64,000 nt of DNA from Streptomyces sp. NWU339 (GTDB lineage: Bacteria; Actinomycetota; Actinomycetes; Streptomycetales; Streptomycetaceae): assembly GCF_003143855.1 (NCBI RefSeq), contig NZ_QFRK01000019.1:42761-106760 (forward strand), read 5' to 3'. Both the position numbers and the translations under genes were made by a program. Positions 52,330-61,000 of the stretch are shown here, in pieces. Positions within the stretch are counted from its first letter, which is position 1; every line of letters starts with the position of its first letter. The notes beneath the pieces were generated by a model. The model had not been told where the DNA came from. It searched no databases and saw only the letters and a program-made list of their open reading frames with translations.

Positions 52330-53528
52330 GCGGCCCTCCGGGGTTCGGTCGGAAGCCGGCGCAGTACCGCCGCCAGGCTCTGTGCGGTGCTCGCCCAGCC
52401 GCCGAGCGCGGCACGTCGGCCGCGCGCGGCCGCCTTCAACCGGCGGCGGACGTCCGCCTCGCCGAACCAGCCGCGGAGTTCGACGGCGATGGCGGCGGGG
52501 TTCTCCGGCGGTACGAGGATGCCGGGCACCCCGCCGTCGGGGGCGCGGCCGACCGCCTCGGGCAGACCGCCGACATCGGTGGCCAGCACCGGAATGCCAC
52601 GCGCCAGCGCCTCGGTGACCGCCATGCCGTACGTCTCGGCGTACGAGGTGAGGACCATCAGGTCGGCGGCGGCGTAACTGGCGTCGAGTTCGGCGCCGGA
52701 TTTCGGTCCCGCCAGCTCCAGCCGGTCCTGGAGGCCGTACTCGCCGATCAGGGACCGCAGATGGGCGACGTACTCGGGGTCATGGCCGAGTCCGCCGACC
52801 AGCGAGCAGCTCCACGGCAGGTCGGACACCGCCGCCAGCGCCTCGACCAGCCGGTGCTGGCCCTTGCGCGGGGTGAGGGCGGCGACGCACAGCAGCCGGG
52901 AGACGCCGTCGGTGCCGGAGGCGAGGGGCGCGATGTCGGCGCCGGGAGCGGCGACATGGACCCGGTCGGGTGCGAGCCCGTGGTGGGAGACGAGACGGCG
53001 TACCGCCCAGTCGCTGGTGCCGATGACGGCCGGCACCGCGCGCAGCACCGTACGCTCACGGGCGTCCAGATCGGCGGCGACCGCCGGGTCGAGCCCGGTC
53101 TCGTCGCCGAGCGGGAGGTGGACGAGGACGGCCATCCGCAGCCGTTCCGCCTCCGGGACGATGATCTCGGGGACCCCGCAGGCGACCAGTCCGTCCAGCA
53201 GGACGACGGCGCCGTCGGGCAGTTCGCGCAGGGTGCGGGCGAGCGCGGTGCGGGCGGCGGCGTCCGGGCGGGGCCAGTCACCGGCCACGGCGTGCCGCTG
53301 CACCTCCCAGCCGAAGCCGGGCAGGTCCAGACAGACGCGCCGGTCGTAGGCGTTGCCACCACTCGGTGCGGCCGGGTCGTCGACGCCACCCGGCATCAGG
53401 AAGTGCACGGAGCGCAGGGACATGGGGATGATCCCTCCGTTCCCCGGGAAGGAGGCCTGCTGGGGAACGTAGTCCAGGCGGGCCCGCTGGGTAGCCGTGT
53501 CGGTCACGGTGGCGGTGGCGTCGTTCAC
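52326..53528 (-). CDS. Family 4 glycosyltransferase (GT-B fold)
   Basis: 400 residues. Retaining GT4 pattern: GGNAYDRRVCLDLPGFGW near the N-terminus, GTSDWAVRRLV and APGADIAPL in the middle, LLCVAALTPRKGQHRLVEAL, and the donor-binding EX7E-like segment SYAETYGMAVTEALARGIPVLATDVGGLPEAV. Second gene in the PTPS-GT-MT-flippase operon, with ATGA overlaps on both sides. Likely glycosylates the operon's small-molecule or lipid intermediate. Confidence 0.9.
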   Translation of the reverse strand: MNDATATVTDTATQRARLDYVPQQASFPGNGGIIPMSLRSVHFLMPGGVDDPAAPSGGNAYDRRVCLDLPGFGWEVQRHAVAGDWPRPDAAARTALARTLRELPDGAVVLLDGLVACGVPEIIVPEAERLRMAVLVHLPLGDETGLDPAVAADLDARERTVLRAVPAVIGTSDWAVRRLVSHHGLAPDRVHVAAPGADIAPLASGTDGVSRLLCVAALTPRKGQHRLVEALAAVSDLPWSCSLVGGLGHDPEYVAHLRSLIGEYGLQDRLELAGPKSGAELDASYAAADLMVLTSYAETYGMAVTEALARGIPVLATDVGGLPEAVGRAPDGGVPGILVPPENPAAIAVELRGWFGEADVRRRLKAAARGRRAALGGWASTAQSLAAVLRRLPTEPRRAA

Positions 53529-53923
53529 AGCTCACGCTCGTAACTCGCCCAGGCTATGTGCGATTCGTGCAGGGTGATCGTGAGTCCCGCGATGCCCTTG
53601 GCGTTCTCACCCAGCGCGCCCTTGTGGATGCGCTCGGCAAGCCGGTCGGCGATGATCTTGGCCAGGAACTCCGTGGAGGTGTTGATCCCCGCGAAGTCGG
53701 GTTCGTTGTCGAGGTTGCGGTAGTTCAGCTCGCCGACGACGGCCCCGAGTTCCTGCGTCGCGAGGCCGATGTCGACGACGATGTTGTCCTCGTCCAACTG
53801 TTCGCGCCGGAATGTGGCGTCCACGAGGAACGTGGCCCCGTGCAGGCGCTGGGCCGGTCCGAAGACCTCGCCATGGAAGCTGTGGGCGATCATGATGTGA
53901 TCGCGGACGGTGATGCTGAACAA
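53525..53923 (-). CDS. Divergent 6-pyruvoyltetrahydropterin synthase/QueD-fold protein
   Basis: 132 residues, T-fold. IMIAHSFHGEVFGPAQRLHGATFLVDATF, NYRNLDNEPDF, INTSTEFLAKIIADRL and LTITLHESHIAWASYE line up with PTPS/QueD. However, the catalytic Cys before the second His is missing, HGH is HGA (zinc ligand His replaced by Ala30), and the LDH catalytic His is Asn73; His14, His28 and the substrate-binding Glu120 remain. It is unlikely to be a normal QueD or PTPS. First gene of the coupled operon; stop overlaps the glycosyltransferase ATG. Confidence 0.85.
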   Translation of the reverse strand: MFSITVRDHIMIAHSFHGEVFGPAQRLHGATFLVDATFRREQLDEDNIVVDIGLATQELGAVVGELNYRNLDNEPDFAGINTSTEFLAKIIADRLAERIHKGALGENAKGIAGLTITLHESHIAWASYEREL

Positions 53924-54048
53924 CGGACGACCCTCCAGGTGCGGCGCGTCTGCCCCCCGGCCGATCGCCGCCGGGGATGCCGTGTAGTACGGCCGTCCGC
54001 CGTTCGGCGTTCAGCCCCCGGTCCGTCTTTTCTCAGGTCAGCGATCCA

Positions 54049-54065
54049 GGGCGGCTTCGCCGCCC
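54049..54065 (-). terminator. Hairpin between dehydrogenase and PTPS-like gene
   Basis: Perfect 7-bp stem GGGCGGC / GCCGCCC with loop TTC, 85 bp after the dehydrogenase stop, in the 226-bp gap. Short but GC-only; probably ends the dehydrogenase transcript so that the PTPS operon has its own promoter. Confidence 0.5.
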
Positions 54066-54149
54066 GCCGTGGGGCGGGCAAATCGAAGGCGCCGGGCCCT
54101 TGGTGACCTTGGAACCGATCTATTTGCGCGTCAGGCGGTGGCCCTCCGA

Positions 54150-55133
54150 TCAGGGCGTGGTCCGGCCGTAGCGGACGAGGTGACACAGGGCCGGGATCTC
54201 GCCGGAGGCGAGGCGGGGCATGACGCCGGGCAGCTCCTCGAACGCGGACTCGCCGGTGATCAGCGCGTCGAGCGCGGGGTCGGCCAGCAGGTCGAGGGCG
54301 AGGGCGAGCCGGTCGGCGTAACTGCGGCCGGGGCGGGCCGGGGAGACCGTGCCGACCTGGCTGCTGCGGATGACGAGCCGCCGGGAGTGGAAGGCCTCGC
54401 CCAGCGGGAGGCTCACCTTCCGGTCGCCGTACCAGCTCAGTTCGATCACCGTGCCCTCGGCGCCGAGCAGTTCGAGCGCCCGGGTGAGCCCCTGCTCGGT
54501 GGCGCTGGCGTGCACGACCAGGTCGCAGTCGCCCAGGGCGTCCCCGGGCAGCGCGAATCCGACGCCGAGGGCCTCGGCGGTCTCGGCGCGCACGGGGTCG
54601 GCGTCGACGAGCTGGACGCGTACGCCGGGGAAACGGGCCAGCAGCGCGGCCACCGAGCTGCCGACCATGCCGCCGCCGACGACGGCGATCCGGTCGCCGA
54701 TCAACGGCGCCGCGTCCCACAGGGCGTTGACGGCGGTCTCCACGGTGCCGGCCAGCACGGCCCGGCCGGCGGGCACGTCGTCGGGCACGGGTGTCACGGC
54801 GCTCGCCGGGACGACGTAACGGGTCTGGTGCGGGTAGAGGCAGAAGACCGTGCGCCCGACGAGTGCCGCAGGCCCCTCCTCCACCACGCCCACGTTGAGG
54901 TAGCCGTACTTCACCGGCCCCGGGAAGTCGCCCTCCTGGAACGGCGCGCGCATCGCCGTGTACTGGCTCTCGGGCACCCCGCCGCGGAAGACGAGGGTCT
55001 CCGTACCGCGGCTCACCCCGGAGTACAGCGAGCGCACCAGCACCTCGTCCTCACCGGGGGCGGGCAGGGCGATCTCGCGGATCTCACCCCGCCCGGGCGA
55101 GTCGAGCCAGAACGCATGAGCGGTGCGGTTCAT
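54150..55133 (-). CDS. Medium-chain (zinc-type) dehydrogenase
   Basis: 327 residues. GroES-like N-terminus (EDEVLVRSLYSGVSRGTETLVF, KYGYLNVGVVEEG) and a Rossmann domain with VVGGGMVGSSVAALLARF. The catalytic-zinc Cys/His pair is not evident: the usual GICGTD-like segment is GVSRGTE, so it may be zinc-independent. Homologues sit with lipid or natural-product genes (threonine-dehydrogenase-like group). AGGAGG precedes the ATG. Same strand as and upstream of the PTPS operon; substrate unknown. Confidence 0.85.
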   Translation of the reverse strand: MNRTAHAFWLDSPGRGEIREIALPAPGEDEVLVRSLYSGVSRGTETLVFRGGVPESQYTAMRAPFQEGDFPGPVKYGYLNVGVVEEGPAALVGRTVFCLYPHQTRYVVPASAVTPVPDDVPAGRAVLAGTVETAVNALWDAAPLIGDRIAVVGGGMVGSSVAALLARFPGVRVQLVDADPVRAETAEALGVGFALPGDALGDCDLVVHASATEQGLTRALELLGAEGTVIELSWYGDRKVSLPLGEAFHSRRLVIRSSQVGTVSPARPGRSYADRLALALDLLADPALDALITGESAFEELPGVMPRLASGEIPALCHLVRYGRTTP

Positions 55134-55241
55134 CGAATTCCTCCTGAACGAACGGCGAGTCGCACCCGTACCGAGTGGTGCACAGGCCGCGCACAAGGTA
55201 GCGGCGTTGATCGACTCTGTCACACGGCCGGAGGGTGTTCG

Positions 55242-56006
55242 GTGGCCCTGAACAACAGTTACGACGCGAGGCTCGTACAGCAGGAGACCGCCGTGGGGGC
55301 GGGCATACAGGTCCTGCTGCTGGCGCTTCTCGGTACGGCGATCGGCATGGGCCCGGCGGGCTGGCTGACCGGCCTCGCGTTCACGATCGCCACCTGGGCG
55401 GTGCTCTCCCGGGCCCTGCACCGGTCCCGCCTGCGCTCGTTCGGCCCGGCCAACCGGGTCACGCTCGGCCGGGCGATCCTGGTGGGCGGGGTGACCGCGC
55501 TGGTCGCCGACTCCTTCCAGGACACTCCGCCCGTCTCACTCCTCGTCGGACTGACCGCCGTGGCCCTCGTCCTCGACGGGGTGGACGGCAAGGTGGCGCG
55601 CAGGACCGGCACGTCGACCGCGCTGGGCGCCCGTTTCGACATGGAGGTCGACGCGTTCCTCATCCTGGTGCTCAGCGTGTACGTGTCGATGGCGATGGGC
55701 CCCTGGGTGCTGCTGATCGGCGGTATGCGGTACGTCTTCGTCGCCGCGGCCCGGGTGTGGCCATGGCTGAACGCCGCCCTCCCGCCGAGCACGGCCCGCA
55801 AGACGGTGGCCGCGCTGCAGGGCGTCCTCCTGCTGGTGGCGGGCGCGGACCTGCTGCCGCACCCGGTCAACGTCGGGGTGGTGGCGCTGGCCCTGGGCCT
55901 GCTGCTGTGGTCGTTCGGCCGCGACGTCCTGTGGCTGTGGCACACCTCCCGGCTGCGGCCCGCCTCCCGCACCGAACAGCCGGTGCGCGAACTCGTCGCG
56001 GGCTGA
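55242..56006 (+). CDS. CDP-alcohol phosphatidyltransferase
   Basis: 254 residues, about six transmembrane helices. The complete CDP-AP signature is present: DGVDGKVARRTGTSTALGARFDMEVD fits D-x2-DG-x2-AR-x8-G-x3-D-x3-D. It transfers a phosphatidyl or similar group from a CDP-activated donor to an alcohol at the membrane. GGAGGG lies before the GTG at 55242. Divergent from the dehydrogenase across 108 bp, and the last gene plausibly belonging to the cluster that begins with GCH III. Confidence 0.9.
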   Translation: MALNNSYDARLVQQETAVGAGIQVLLLALLGTAIGMGPAGWLTGLAFTIATWAVLSRALHRSRLRSFGPANRVTLGRAILVGGVTALVADSFQDTPPVSLLVGLTAVALVLDGVDGKVARRTGTSTALGARFDMEVDAFLILVLSVYVSMAMGPWVLLIGGMRYVFVAAARVWPWLNAALPPSTARKTVAALQGVLLLVAGADLLPHPVNVGVVALALGLLLWSFGRDVLWLWHTSRLRPASRTEQPVRELVAG

Positions 56007-56124
56007 TACCCCCTCGACCCGTAAGCATGAAGTGGCGCCGACACGCCCCGAAGTGTTTGACACCATCCCAGCCCCCCTCTAAATCTACCGACATGACATT
56101 CGTTTTCAAGACGGTGGAGTGCCG

Positions 56125-57117
56125 ATGAGGATCGCGTTCGTCGGCAAGGGCGGCAGCGGCAAGACGACGATGTCCGCCCTCTTCTCCCGTCACTTGGCGA
56201 GCACCGGCGCCCCGGTCCTCGCTATCGACGGCGACATCAACCAGCACCTGGCCGAGGCCCTCGCCCCCGCCGAGGACACCCCGACGACGCCCCCTCCCCT
56301 GGGCCCGCGCCTGCACGACGTCAAGGCCTACCTGCGCGGCACCAATCCCCGCATCACCTCCACCGAATCAATGATCAAGACGACCCCGCCCGGCCGCGGC
56401 TCACGCCTCCTGCGTCTGCTGGGCGACGACGAACTGCACACGCGGCACGTCGTCCGGGCCGGCGGCGTCCCGCTGATGGCGACGGGTCAGTTCGACGACA
56501 GTGACCTGGGGGTGGCCTGCTACCACTCCAAGCTGGGCGCGGTGGAGCTGTACCTGGGCCACCTGGTCGACGGCCCCGGCGAATACGTGGTGGTCGACAT
56601 GACCGCGGGCGCCGACGCCTTCGCCTCCGGCCTGTTCACCCGCTTCGACCTCACCTTCCTGGTCGCCGAACCCACCCGCAAGGGCGTCTCCGTCTACCGC
56701 CAGTACCGGGACCACGCCCGCGAGTTCGGCATCCGCATCGCGGTCATCGGCAACAAGGTGACCTGCGAGGACGACCTCCTCTTCCTCAAGAACCAGGTGG
56801 GCGACGACCTCCTGACCCACCTCGTGCACTCCGACTGGGTACGGGCGGCGGAACAGGGCAGGGCAGCACCGGCCGGTCCCGACTCCGCGGACGCCTCGGA
56901 CCCCCTGAGCACGCTGGAACCCCACAACCGCCACGCCCTGACGGTCATGCGCGAGGCCGTGGACTCCCACCCCCGCGACTGGGACCGCCTCCACCGCCAC
57001 GCCGTGGAGTTCCACCTCCGCAACGCCCGCTCCTGGGCCGACGCCCGCACCGGCGAGGACCTGTCGGCCCAGGTGGACCCGGACTTCGTCCCCGGCCCCG
57101 AAGCCCTCCTGCCCTGA
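56125..57117 (+). CDS. CooC/MinD-like P-loop ATPase
   Basis: 330 residues. Deviant Walker A GKGGSGKTT (residues 7-15), AIDGDINQHLAEAL, VVDMTAGADAFASGLFTRFDLTFLVAEPTRKGVSVY and VIGNKV match the CooC subgroup of SIMIBI ATPases, which help insert nickel into CO dehydrogenase. No CODH gene is present, so the client is unknown. ATG 56125 is preceded by GGTGGAG; a GTG at 56119 is possible. An AT-rich stretch (56075-56110) forms the promoter region. Confidence 0.85.
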   Translation: MRIAFVGKGGSGKTTMSALFSRHLASTGAPVLAIDGDINQHLAEALAPAEDTPTTPPPLGPRLHDVKAYLRGTNPRITSTESMIKTTPPGRGSRLLRLLGDDELHTRHVVRAGGVPLMATGQFDDSDLGVACYHSKLGAVELYLGHLVDGPGEYVVVDMTAGADAFASGLFTRFDLTFLVAEPTRKGVSVYRQYRDHAREFGIRIAVIGNKVTCEDDLLFLKNQVGDDLLTHLVHSDWVRAAEQGRAAPAGPDSADASDPLSTLEPHNRHALTVMREAVDSHPRDWDRLHRHAVEFHLRNARSWADARTGEDLSAQVDPDFVPGPEALLP

Positions 57118-57133
57118 CCCTGGCCCTGCCCGG

Positions 57134-57673
57134 CTACTCGATGCCGGTCGAATCGAGCAGCCGGACCAGGTCCTTGCGCCCGTACCCGAGCAGCCGGGCA
57201 CGGTGGGTGCCCATCAGCAACAGGTGTGCGGCGATCACCGCCGCACACCCGTCCCTGTCGTCACCGAGCCACTCCTGCGGCTTCTCGACACCCAGACTGT
57301 TCAGCACCAGCCCGTGCTCGCGCCGGACTTGGGCGACGGTCCCGGCGACCGCGTCCAGCAGCGTCTTCCCCGGCCGCTCGCACTCCAGCGCAAAACACCC
57401 CCAGTCCACCGGCACACAGCCGTCCGGCGGCCGCTCCCGCAGCCTCGCATACCGCTCGTCCCCGAACCCGGCCACACCGAACTCCTCGTGCACCAGGGAG
57501 AACCGATGGAACCCCGCCGGAACCGGCGGCGGTGGCGGCGTGTACTGCCACCCCGCGTCCTCGTACAACAGCCTCTTCACCTCCTCCTCGTCGGCATGCG
57601 TCACGGTGAACCCACTGGCGTCGTTGCGCCCGGTGGTCGTGCCGTCAGGGTGGCGATGAAAGTGGAGACCCAT
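57134..57673 (-). CDS. Hypothetical protein
   Basis: 179 residues, soluble. N-terminus MGLHFHRHPDGTTTGRND, a PPPPPVP linker, FHRFSLVHEEFGVAGFGDERYARL and a C-terminal helical part (AAVIAAHLLLMGTHRARLLGYGRKDLVRLLDSTGIE). No family recognised. Convergent with the CooC-like gene 16 bp away. Confidence 0.6.
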   Translation of the reverse strand: MGLHFHRHPDGTTTGRNDASGFTVTHADEEEVKRLLYEDAGWQYTPPPPPVPAGFHRFSLVHEEFGVAGFGDERYARLRERPPDGCVPVDWGCFALECERPGKTLLDAVAGTVAQVRREHGLVLNSLGVEKPQEWLGDDRDGCAAVIAAHLLLMGTHRARLLGYGRKDLVRLLDSTGIE

Positions 57674-57992
57674 GTGTACCCCCGTGGTCTGCGATGAGAA
57701 CGACGAGAAGCCCTCGTCACGGGATCAAACGGACCGCGGTCGCCACCCGTGCCCGTCCTCGGCAGCATCACCCGATCGCGTGAGCACGAGGTACGAGCTG
57801 ACGGCAGGGCGACGGGCCCTTCGCACACGGGTGGGACGACGCGTTCCAGAGGCACCGACGAAAGGCTCCGGCCAGTCGATTCGCATGCCGCACGAAGCCC
57901 GCTTCCCGCGCTGAAGGTGATCGTTCCCCGCCGAGTGACGTCGGAAGGCTGTGTGTGCTGTGCCGTACGGCGACAGTGCTGTGGTGGTTGCG
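57674..57992. other. Intergenic region without a recognisable gene
   Basis: 319 bp between two minus-strand genes. Long frames cross it but have no start context or familiar sequence. It should hold the promoter of the hypothetical protein gene and the 3' end of the glycosidase transcript. Confidence 0.5.
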
Positions 57993-60518
57993 TCAGTCGG
58001 CCTGTGCTTGGGCGACGACGCTGGTGGCGAACTGCTCCGCCTTCCCGCCCCGGGACCGGACCAGCAGGCGCAGGGGCTGCGGCAGGCGGTGGGGCAGGTC
58101 GGCGGGAGCCGTCACCAGCCAGCGTGTGTGCAGCGTCTTTCCCGCCCGGAGGGTGGTGGGGTGGATCGTGCGCTGGGGAAGGGCTTTCCAGGTGTCGGGG
58201 ACGAGCAGTTGGGGGCTGACGACTGCGCTGGTCGTCGCCGTGACGGTGGTGGTGACCTTCACGGTCCTGCCCGGCTCCACGGGGACGAGGCCGTTCGGTG
58301 GTGTCTCGATGGTGAGGGTGAGCCGGGGATCTTCCGTCCGCCATGACTGCCAGGCGGCGACTCCCACCGCGCCGCCCGAGGTGCGTGTGGCGATGAGTCT
58401 GAGGGCGGTGGTGGTGACGGCCCTCTCCAGGAGGATGCGGTTGAGGGTCCCCGGCCGGGGGGTTCGCGGGGTGCGGTGCTGGCCGGGCAGGGGATGCCAT
58501 CCGCCGTCCCGGCCGAGGTGGTGGAGTTCGTAGGAGTCGGGGGTGCGGACTCCGCCGCCGTCGTCGTAGAAGGAGATGCGCAGGTCCGACACGGGGGTGG
58601 GGACGCCGAAGTCCACGGCGAGCCAGTCGCCGGCGTGGGGGCTGCCGTAGTTGGTCCACCGCGACGACGGCGTGTCCAGGTGGAGGTCCTGTCCGTCGAT
58701 GGCCTTGGCCGGGCTGTCGAGGGGAAACGTGTACGAGGCCCGCGCGAGGGGGTAGCCCTTCTGCTCGACGTTTGCCAGGTCGTCGACCTCGCGGGGCAGG
58801 GTGTGCTGCCTGGTCCTGCCGATGGGGAGCGTCACCGGCTCCAGGTCGGCCTGCCGGTGGATGCGCCGGCCGTCCAGCCAGACGCTCAGGCCGGCTCCGT
58901 GTCCGTAGTGCCGGCCGCTGCGGTCGAAGAGCACGCTGAGGTTGTGGCCGTGGTAGGGGAGGTTCTCCACGGCGAAGTGATCCCATGCGCGCGGTACCAG
59001 TGGCGCCAGGGCGACGGTGGCGTCGGGCCGGGAGCGGATCCCGAGCAGCCCCGACAGGACCAGGTCGTTGAAGGTGGAGTGGTTGTAGTCCTCACTGTGC
59101 CCGCGGCCGTCGTAGATCCAGCGGTCCTCGTCGGGGTGGTGCGCCTCGGCGACATACGGCTTGCCGTCCTTGCGATGGGTCAGGGCGTAGGCGCGGAGCA
59201 CGGCGTAGTAGTCGGCGCGGTCGACGTGGGGCTGGGCGGGGTAGTCGATGAGGAGGTTGGCCAGGGCGGTGAGCGTCTGGCTGGTGGCGAACGGCCAGCT
59301 CGGACCGTTCCAGCGACAGCAGCCTTCGAGTGCCTGGTACATGAACCACGGGCTGCGCCGCTCGACCGTGGTGGGACCGAAGGGCGCGGAGAACCCCTCG
59401 GGATCGCGCAGTTGGGCCCATGCCGCAGCGTTGCCCGCCGGCGCCATGTGGAAGTACCACGGCAGGAAGCCGATCTGCTCGCGGTCGGCGATCCTGCGCC
59501 GCTCGGGGTTCCCGTCACGCATGACGTGCTTGTAGAACTGGTCCTCCTCGTCCCACAGCAGGCGCTCCTGCTGCACCTGCAGGGCACGGGCCCGCTCGTC
59601 GTAGCGGTCGGCCTTCGCCTCGTCGCCCCGGTGGCCGCGGCGTCGCAGGAGCGCGGCTATCGCCTTGGCGTCGCCGTACTGGTAGGCGTTGAGAGTGGGG
59701 CGGAACCCCTCACCACCGTGGTAGGGGTCGTCGCTCTGGTAGGAGCTCGCGGTGTACTCCATCGCGTCCCACACCGGTGTCTGCCAGTAGAGGCCGACTT
59801 CGTCGTCGAACTGCGGAGCCCATCGCCTCCACTGGCGCTCCAGCTCGTCGAGCAGACCCAGGGCGTGCTCCCATCTGCCGTCGGTCGACGCCCGGGCCAC
59901 GACGGCGTCCGCGATCCAGAAGGAGTACTGGTGCGCCCAGTCGGTGGTGTTCTTGTTGAGGAAGTCCGTGGCCGGTTTGGGTCCTGAGCCGCTGCCGCGC
60001 AGCCAGTAGCCGATGTAGTCGTCGAGGTAGCGGTGGTCGCGCAGCCAGCGCGCCTCGCGGATGTGGTGAGCGGCGGCGGCGTTGATCCCGCCGTGCGGCG
60101 CGGAGTAGCCGACCGGACCCAGGAACTCCGAGAGGATCCAGCTTTCCCGGGGCCCGGTGTACTTCAGGGCATGCTTGATCACGCGCCACCGGTAGTAGTA
60201 GGTGTCCCGGATGGCGGCGTCGGGCAGGTCGACGAAGGGGATGTTCGCCTCGTACCACTCGACCTCCGGCAGGTCTCCCAGCAGTGAGCGGTGGTCCAGG
60301 AAGGCTGTTCCGGGGCCCACCGCCGGATACGACGGGGACGCGACCGACCGCTCGCCAACTGCGGGCGCCTCGCCCGGAGGGCCGCCCGGTGCACTGCCCG
60401 GGGAGCTGCCCGGTGCACTCACGCGTGCGGCCGCGCCGGGCGGCACCGCACCGCTCAAGGCCACCGCGCCCAGGGCCGCTGCGCCGCTGTGGAGAAGCCG
60501 CCGACGATCGAGGGCCAT
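57993..60518 (-). CDS. Tat-exported MGH1-like glycoside hydrolase with discoidin domain
   Basis: 841 residues. Tat signal DRRRLLHSGAAALGAVALSG, then a Pro/Gly/Ser-rich linker. Residues about 85-560 form an (alpha/alpha)6 barrel like trehalase/GH63/MGH1 enzymes: EFLGPVGYSAPHGGINAAAAHHIREARWL, YWQTPVWDAMEYTASSYQ, FRPTLNAYQYGDAKAIAALL, RWNGPSWPFATSQTLTALANLL and GHSEDYNHSTFNDLVLSGLLG. A glutamate/aspartate pair should be catalytic. Residues about 625-745 are F5/8 type C-like (AKAIDGQDLH, GDWLAVDFGV), and a beta-sandwich domain ends it. Substrate unknown, perhaps a plant or bacterial polysaccharide. AAGGAG precedes the ATG. Confidence 0.85.
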   Translation of the reverse strand: MALDRRRLLHSGAAALGAVALSGAVPPGAAARVSAPGSSPGSAPGGPPGEAPAVGERSVASPSYPAVGPGTAFLDHRSLLGDLPEVEWYEANIPFVDLPDAAIRDTYYYRWRVIKHALKYTGPRESWILSEFLGPVGYSAPHGGINAAAAHHIREARWLRDHRYLDDYIGYWLRGSGSGPKPATDFLNKNTTDWAHQYSFWIADAVVARASTDGRWEHALGLLDELERQWRRWAPQFDDEVGLYWQTPVWDAMEYTASSYQSDDPYHGGEGFRPTLNAYQYGDAKAIAALLRRRGHRGDEAKADRYDERARALQVQQERLLWDEEDQFYKHVMRDGNPERRRIADREQIGFLPWYFHMAPAGNAAAWAQLRDPEGFSAPFGPTTVERRSPWFMYQALEGCCRWNGPSWPFATSQTLTALANLLIDYPAQPHVDRADYYAVLRAYALTHRKDGKPYVAEAHHPDEDRWIYDGRGHSEDYNHSTFNDLVLSGLLGIRSRPDATVALAPLVPRAWDHFAVENLPYHGHNLSVLFDRSGRHYGHGAGLSVWLDGRRIHRQADLEPVTLPIGRTRQHTLPREVDDLANVEQKGYPLARASYTFPLDSPAKAIDGQDLHLDTPSSRWTNYGSPHAGDWLAVDFGVPTPVSDLRISFYDDGGGVRTPDSYELHHLGRDGGWHPLPGQHRTPRTPRPGTLNRILLERAVTTTALRLIATRTSGGAVGVAAWQSWRTEDPRLTLTIETPPNGLVPVEPGRTVKVTTTVTATTSAVVSPQLLVPDTWKALPQRTIHPTTLRAGKTLHTRWLVTAPADLPHRLPQPLRLLVRSRGGKAEQFATSVVAQAQAD

Positions 60519-60815
60519 GCGAGTGCTCCTTCTGCGAGAACGAGTCGACAGGGCTGCCCGAGCGTCTGACGGACCGTTCCTGACAGCGTTGTCCGCCAGA
60601 GGTTCTCGACTCAGAGTGCCATGGGTCGGGGTCCCGGCTGAAGAGTATGTGCAACGTTGGAAAAAACTGGCCGGTACCCGGCCGGTGCCCTCACCGGGCA
60701 ACCCCACGGCTTGGGCACCGGGCTGCTGCAGTACGCCCTCGACACGGTGCCGGCCGAACAGGGGCCCGCCGGGCAAGTCGCGGCCCTCGGCGCGGCGGAC
60801 CTCGCTTCGCCGACG

Positions 60816-60851
60816 GGGGTGGACCGCCGGACGACTCCGGCGGTCCACCCC
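60816..60851 (-). terminator. Strong hairpin terminator
   Basis: Perfect 16-bp stem GGGGTGGACCGCCGGA / TCCGGCGGTCCACCCC with loop CGAC, followed on the plus side by GTTTCCCTT. It lies 40 bp downstream of the SH3-domain remnant on the minus strand and is likely that gene's old terminator. The remaining part of 60519-60815 holds the glycosidase promoter and no gene I can support. Confidence 0.85.
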
Positions 60852-60890
60852 GTTTCCCTTGTCGCCTCACTCGGCGGACCTGGCGCCGGC

Positions 60891-61000
60891 TCAGCACGGG
60901 ACGAAACCGCCGCCGTTCGTGAGGTTTCCGTCGTACACCCAGCCCTGGGCCCCGGTGGCACGGACCGTCACATAGGTCCATGTGTTGCCGACCTCGTTCA
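60891..61000 (-). pseudogene. SH3-domain protein, C-terminal remnant
   Basis: Thirty-odd codons read VNEVGNTWTYVTVRATGAQGWVYDGNLTNGGGFVPC and stop (shown in parts: GNTWTYVTV, GWVYDGNL). This is the last part of a bacterial SH3 domain as found in small secreted actinobacterial proteins. The signal peptide and first half are gone; the frame abuts a TRIC-channel fragment, suggesting a deletion joined two genes. Confidence 0.55.

Noticed and set aside
56090..56112. Zur box upstream of the CooC-like gene
   Set aside because: Only about four of seven positions pair; too weak to annotate as a site, mentioned only as a side note.
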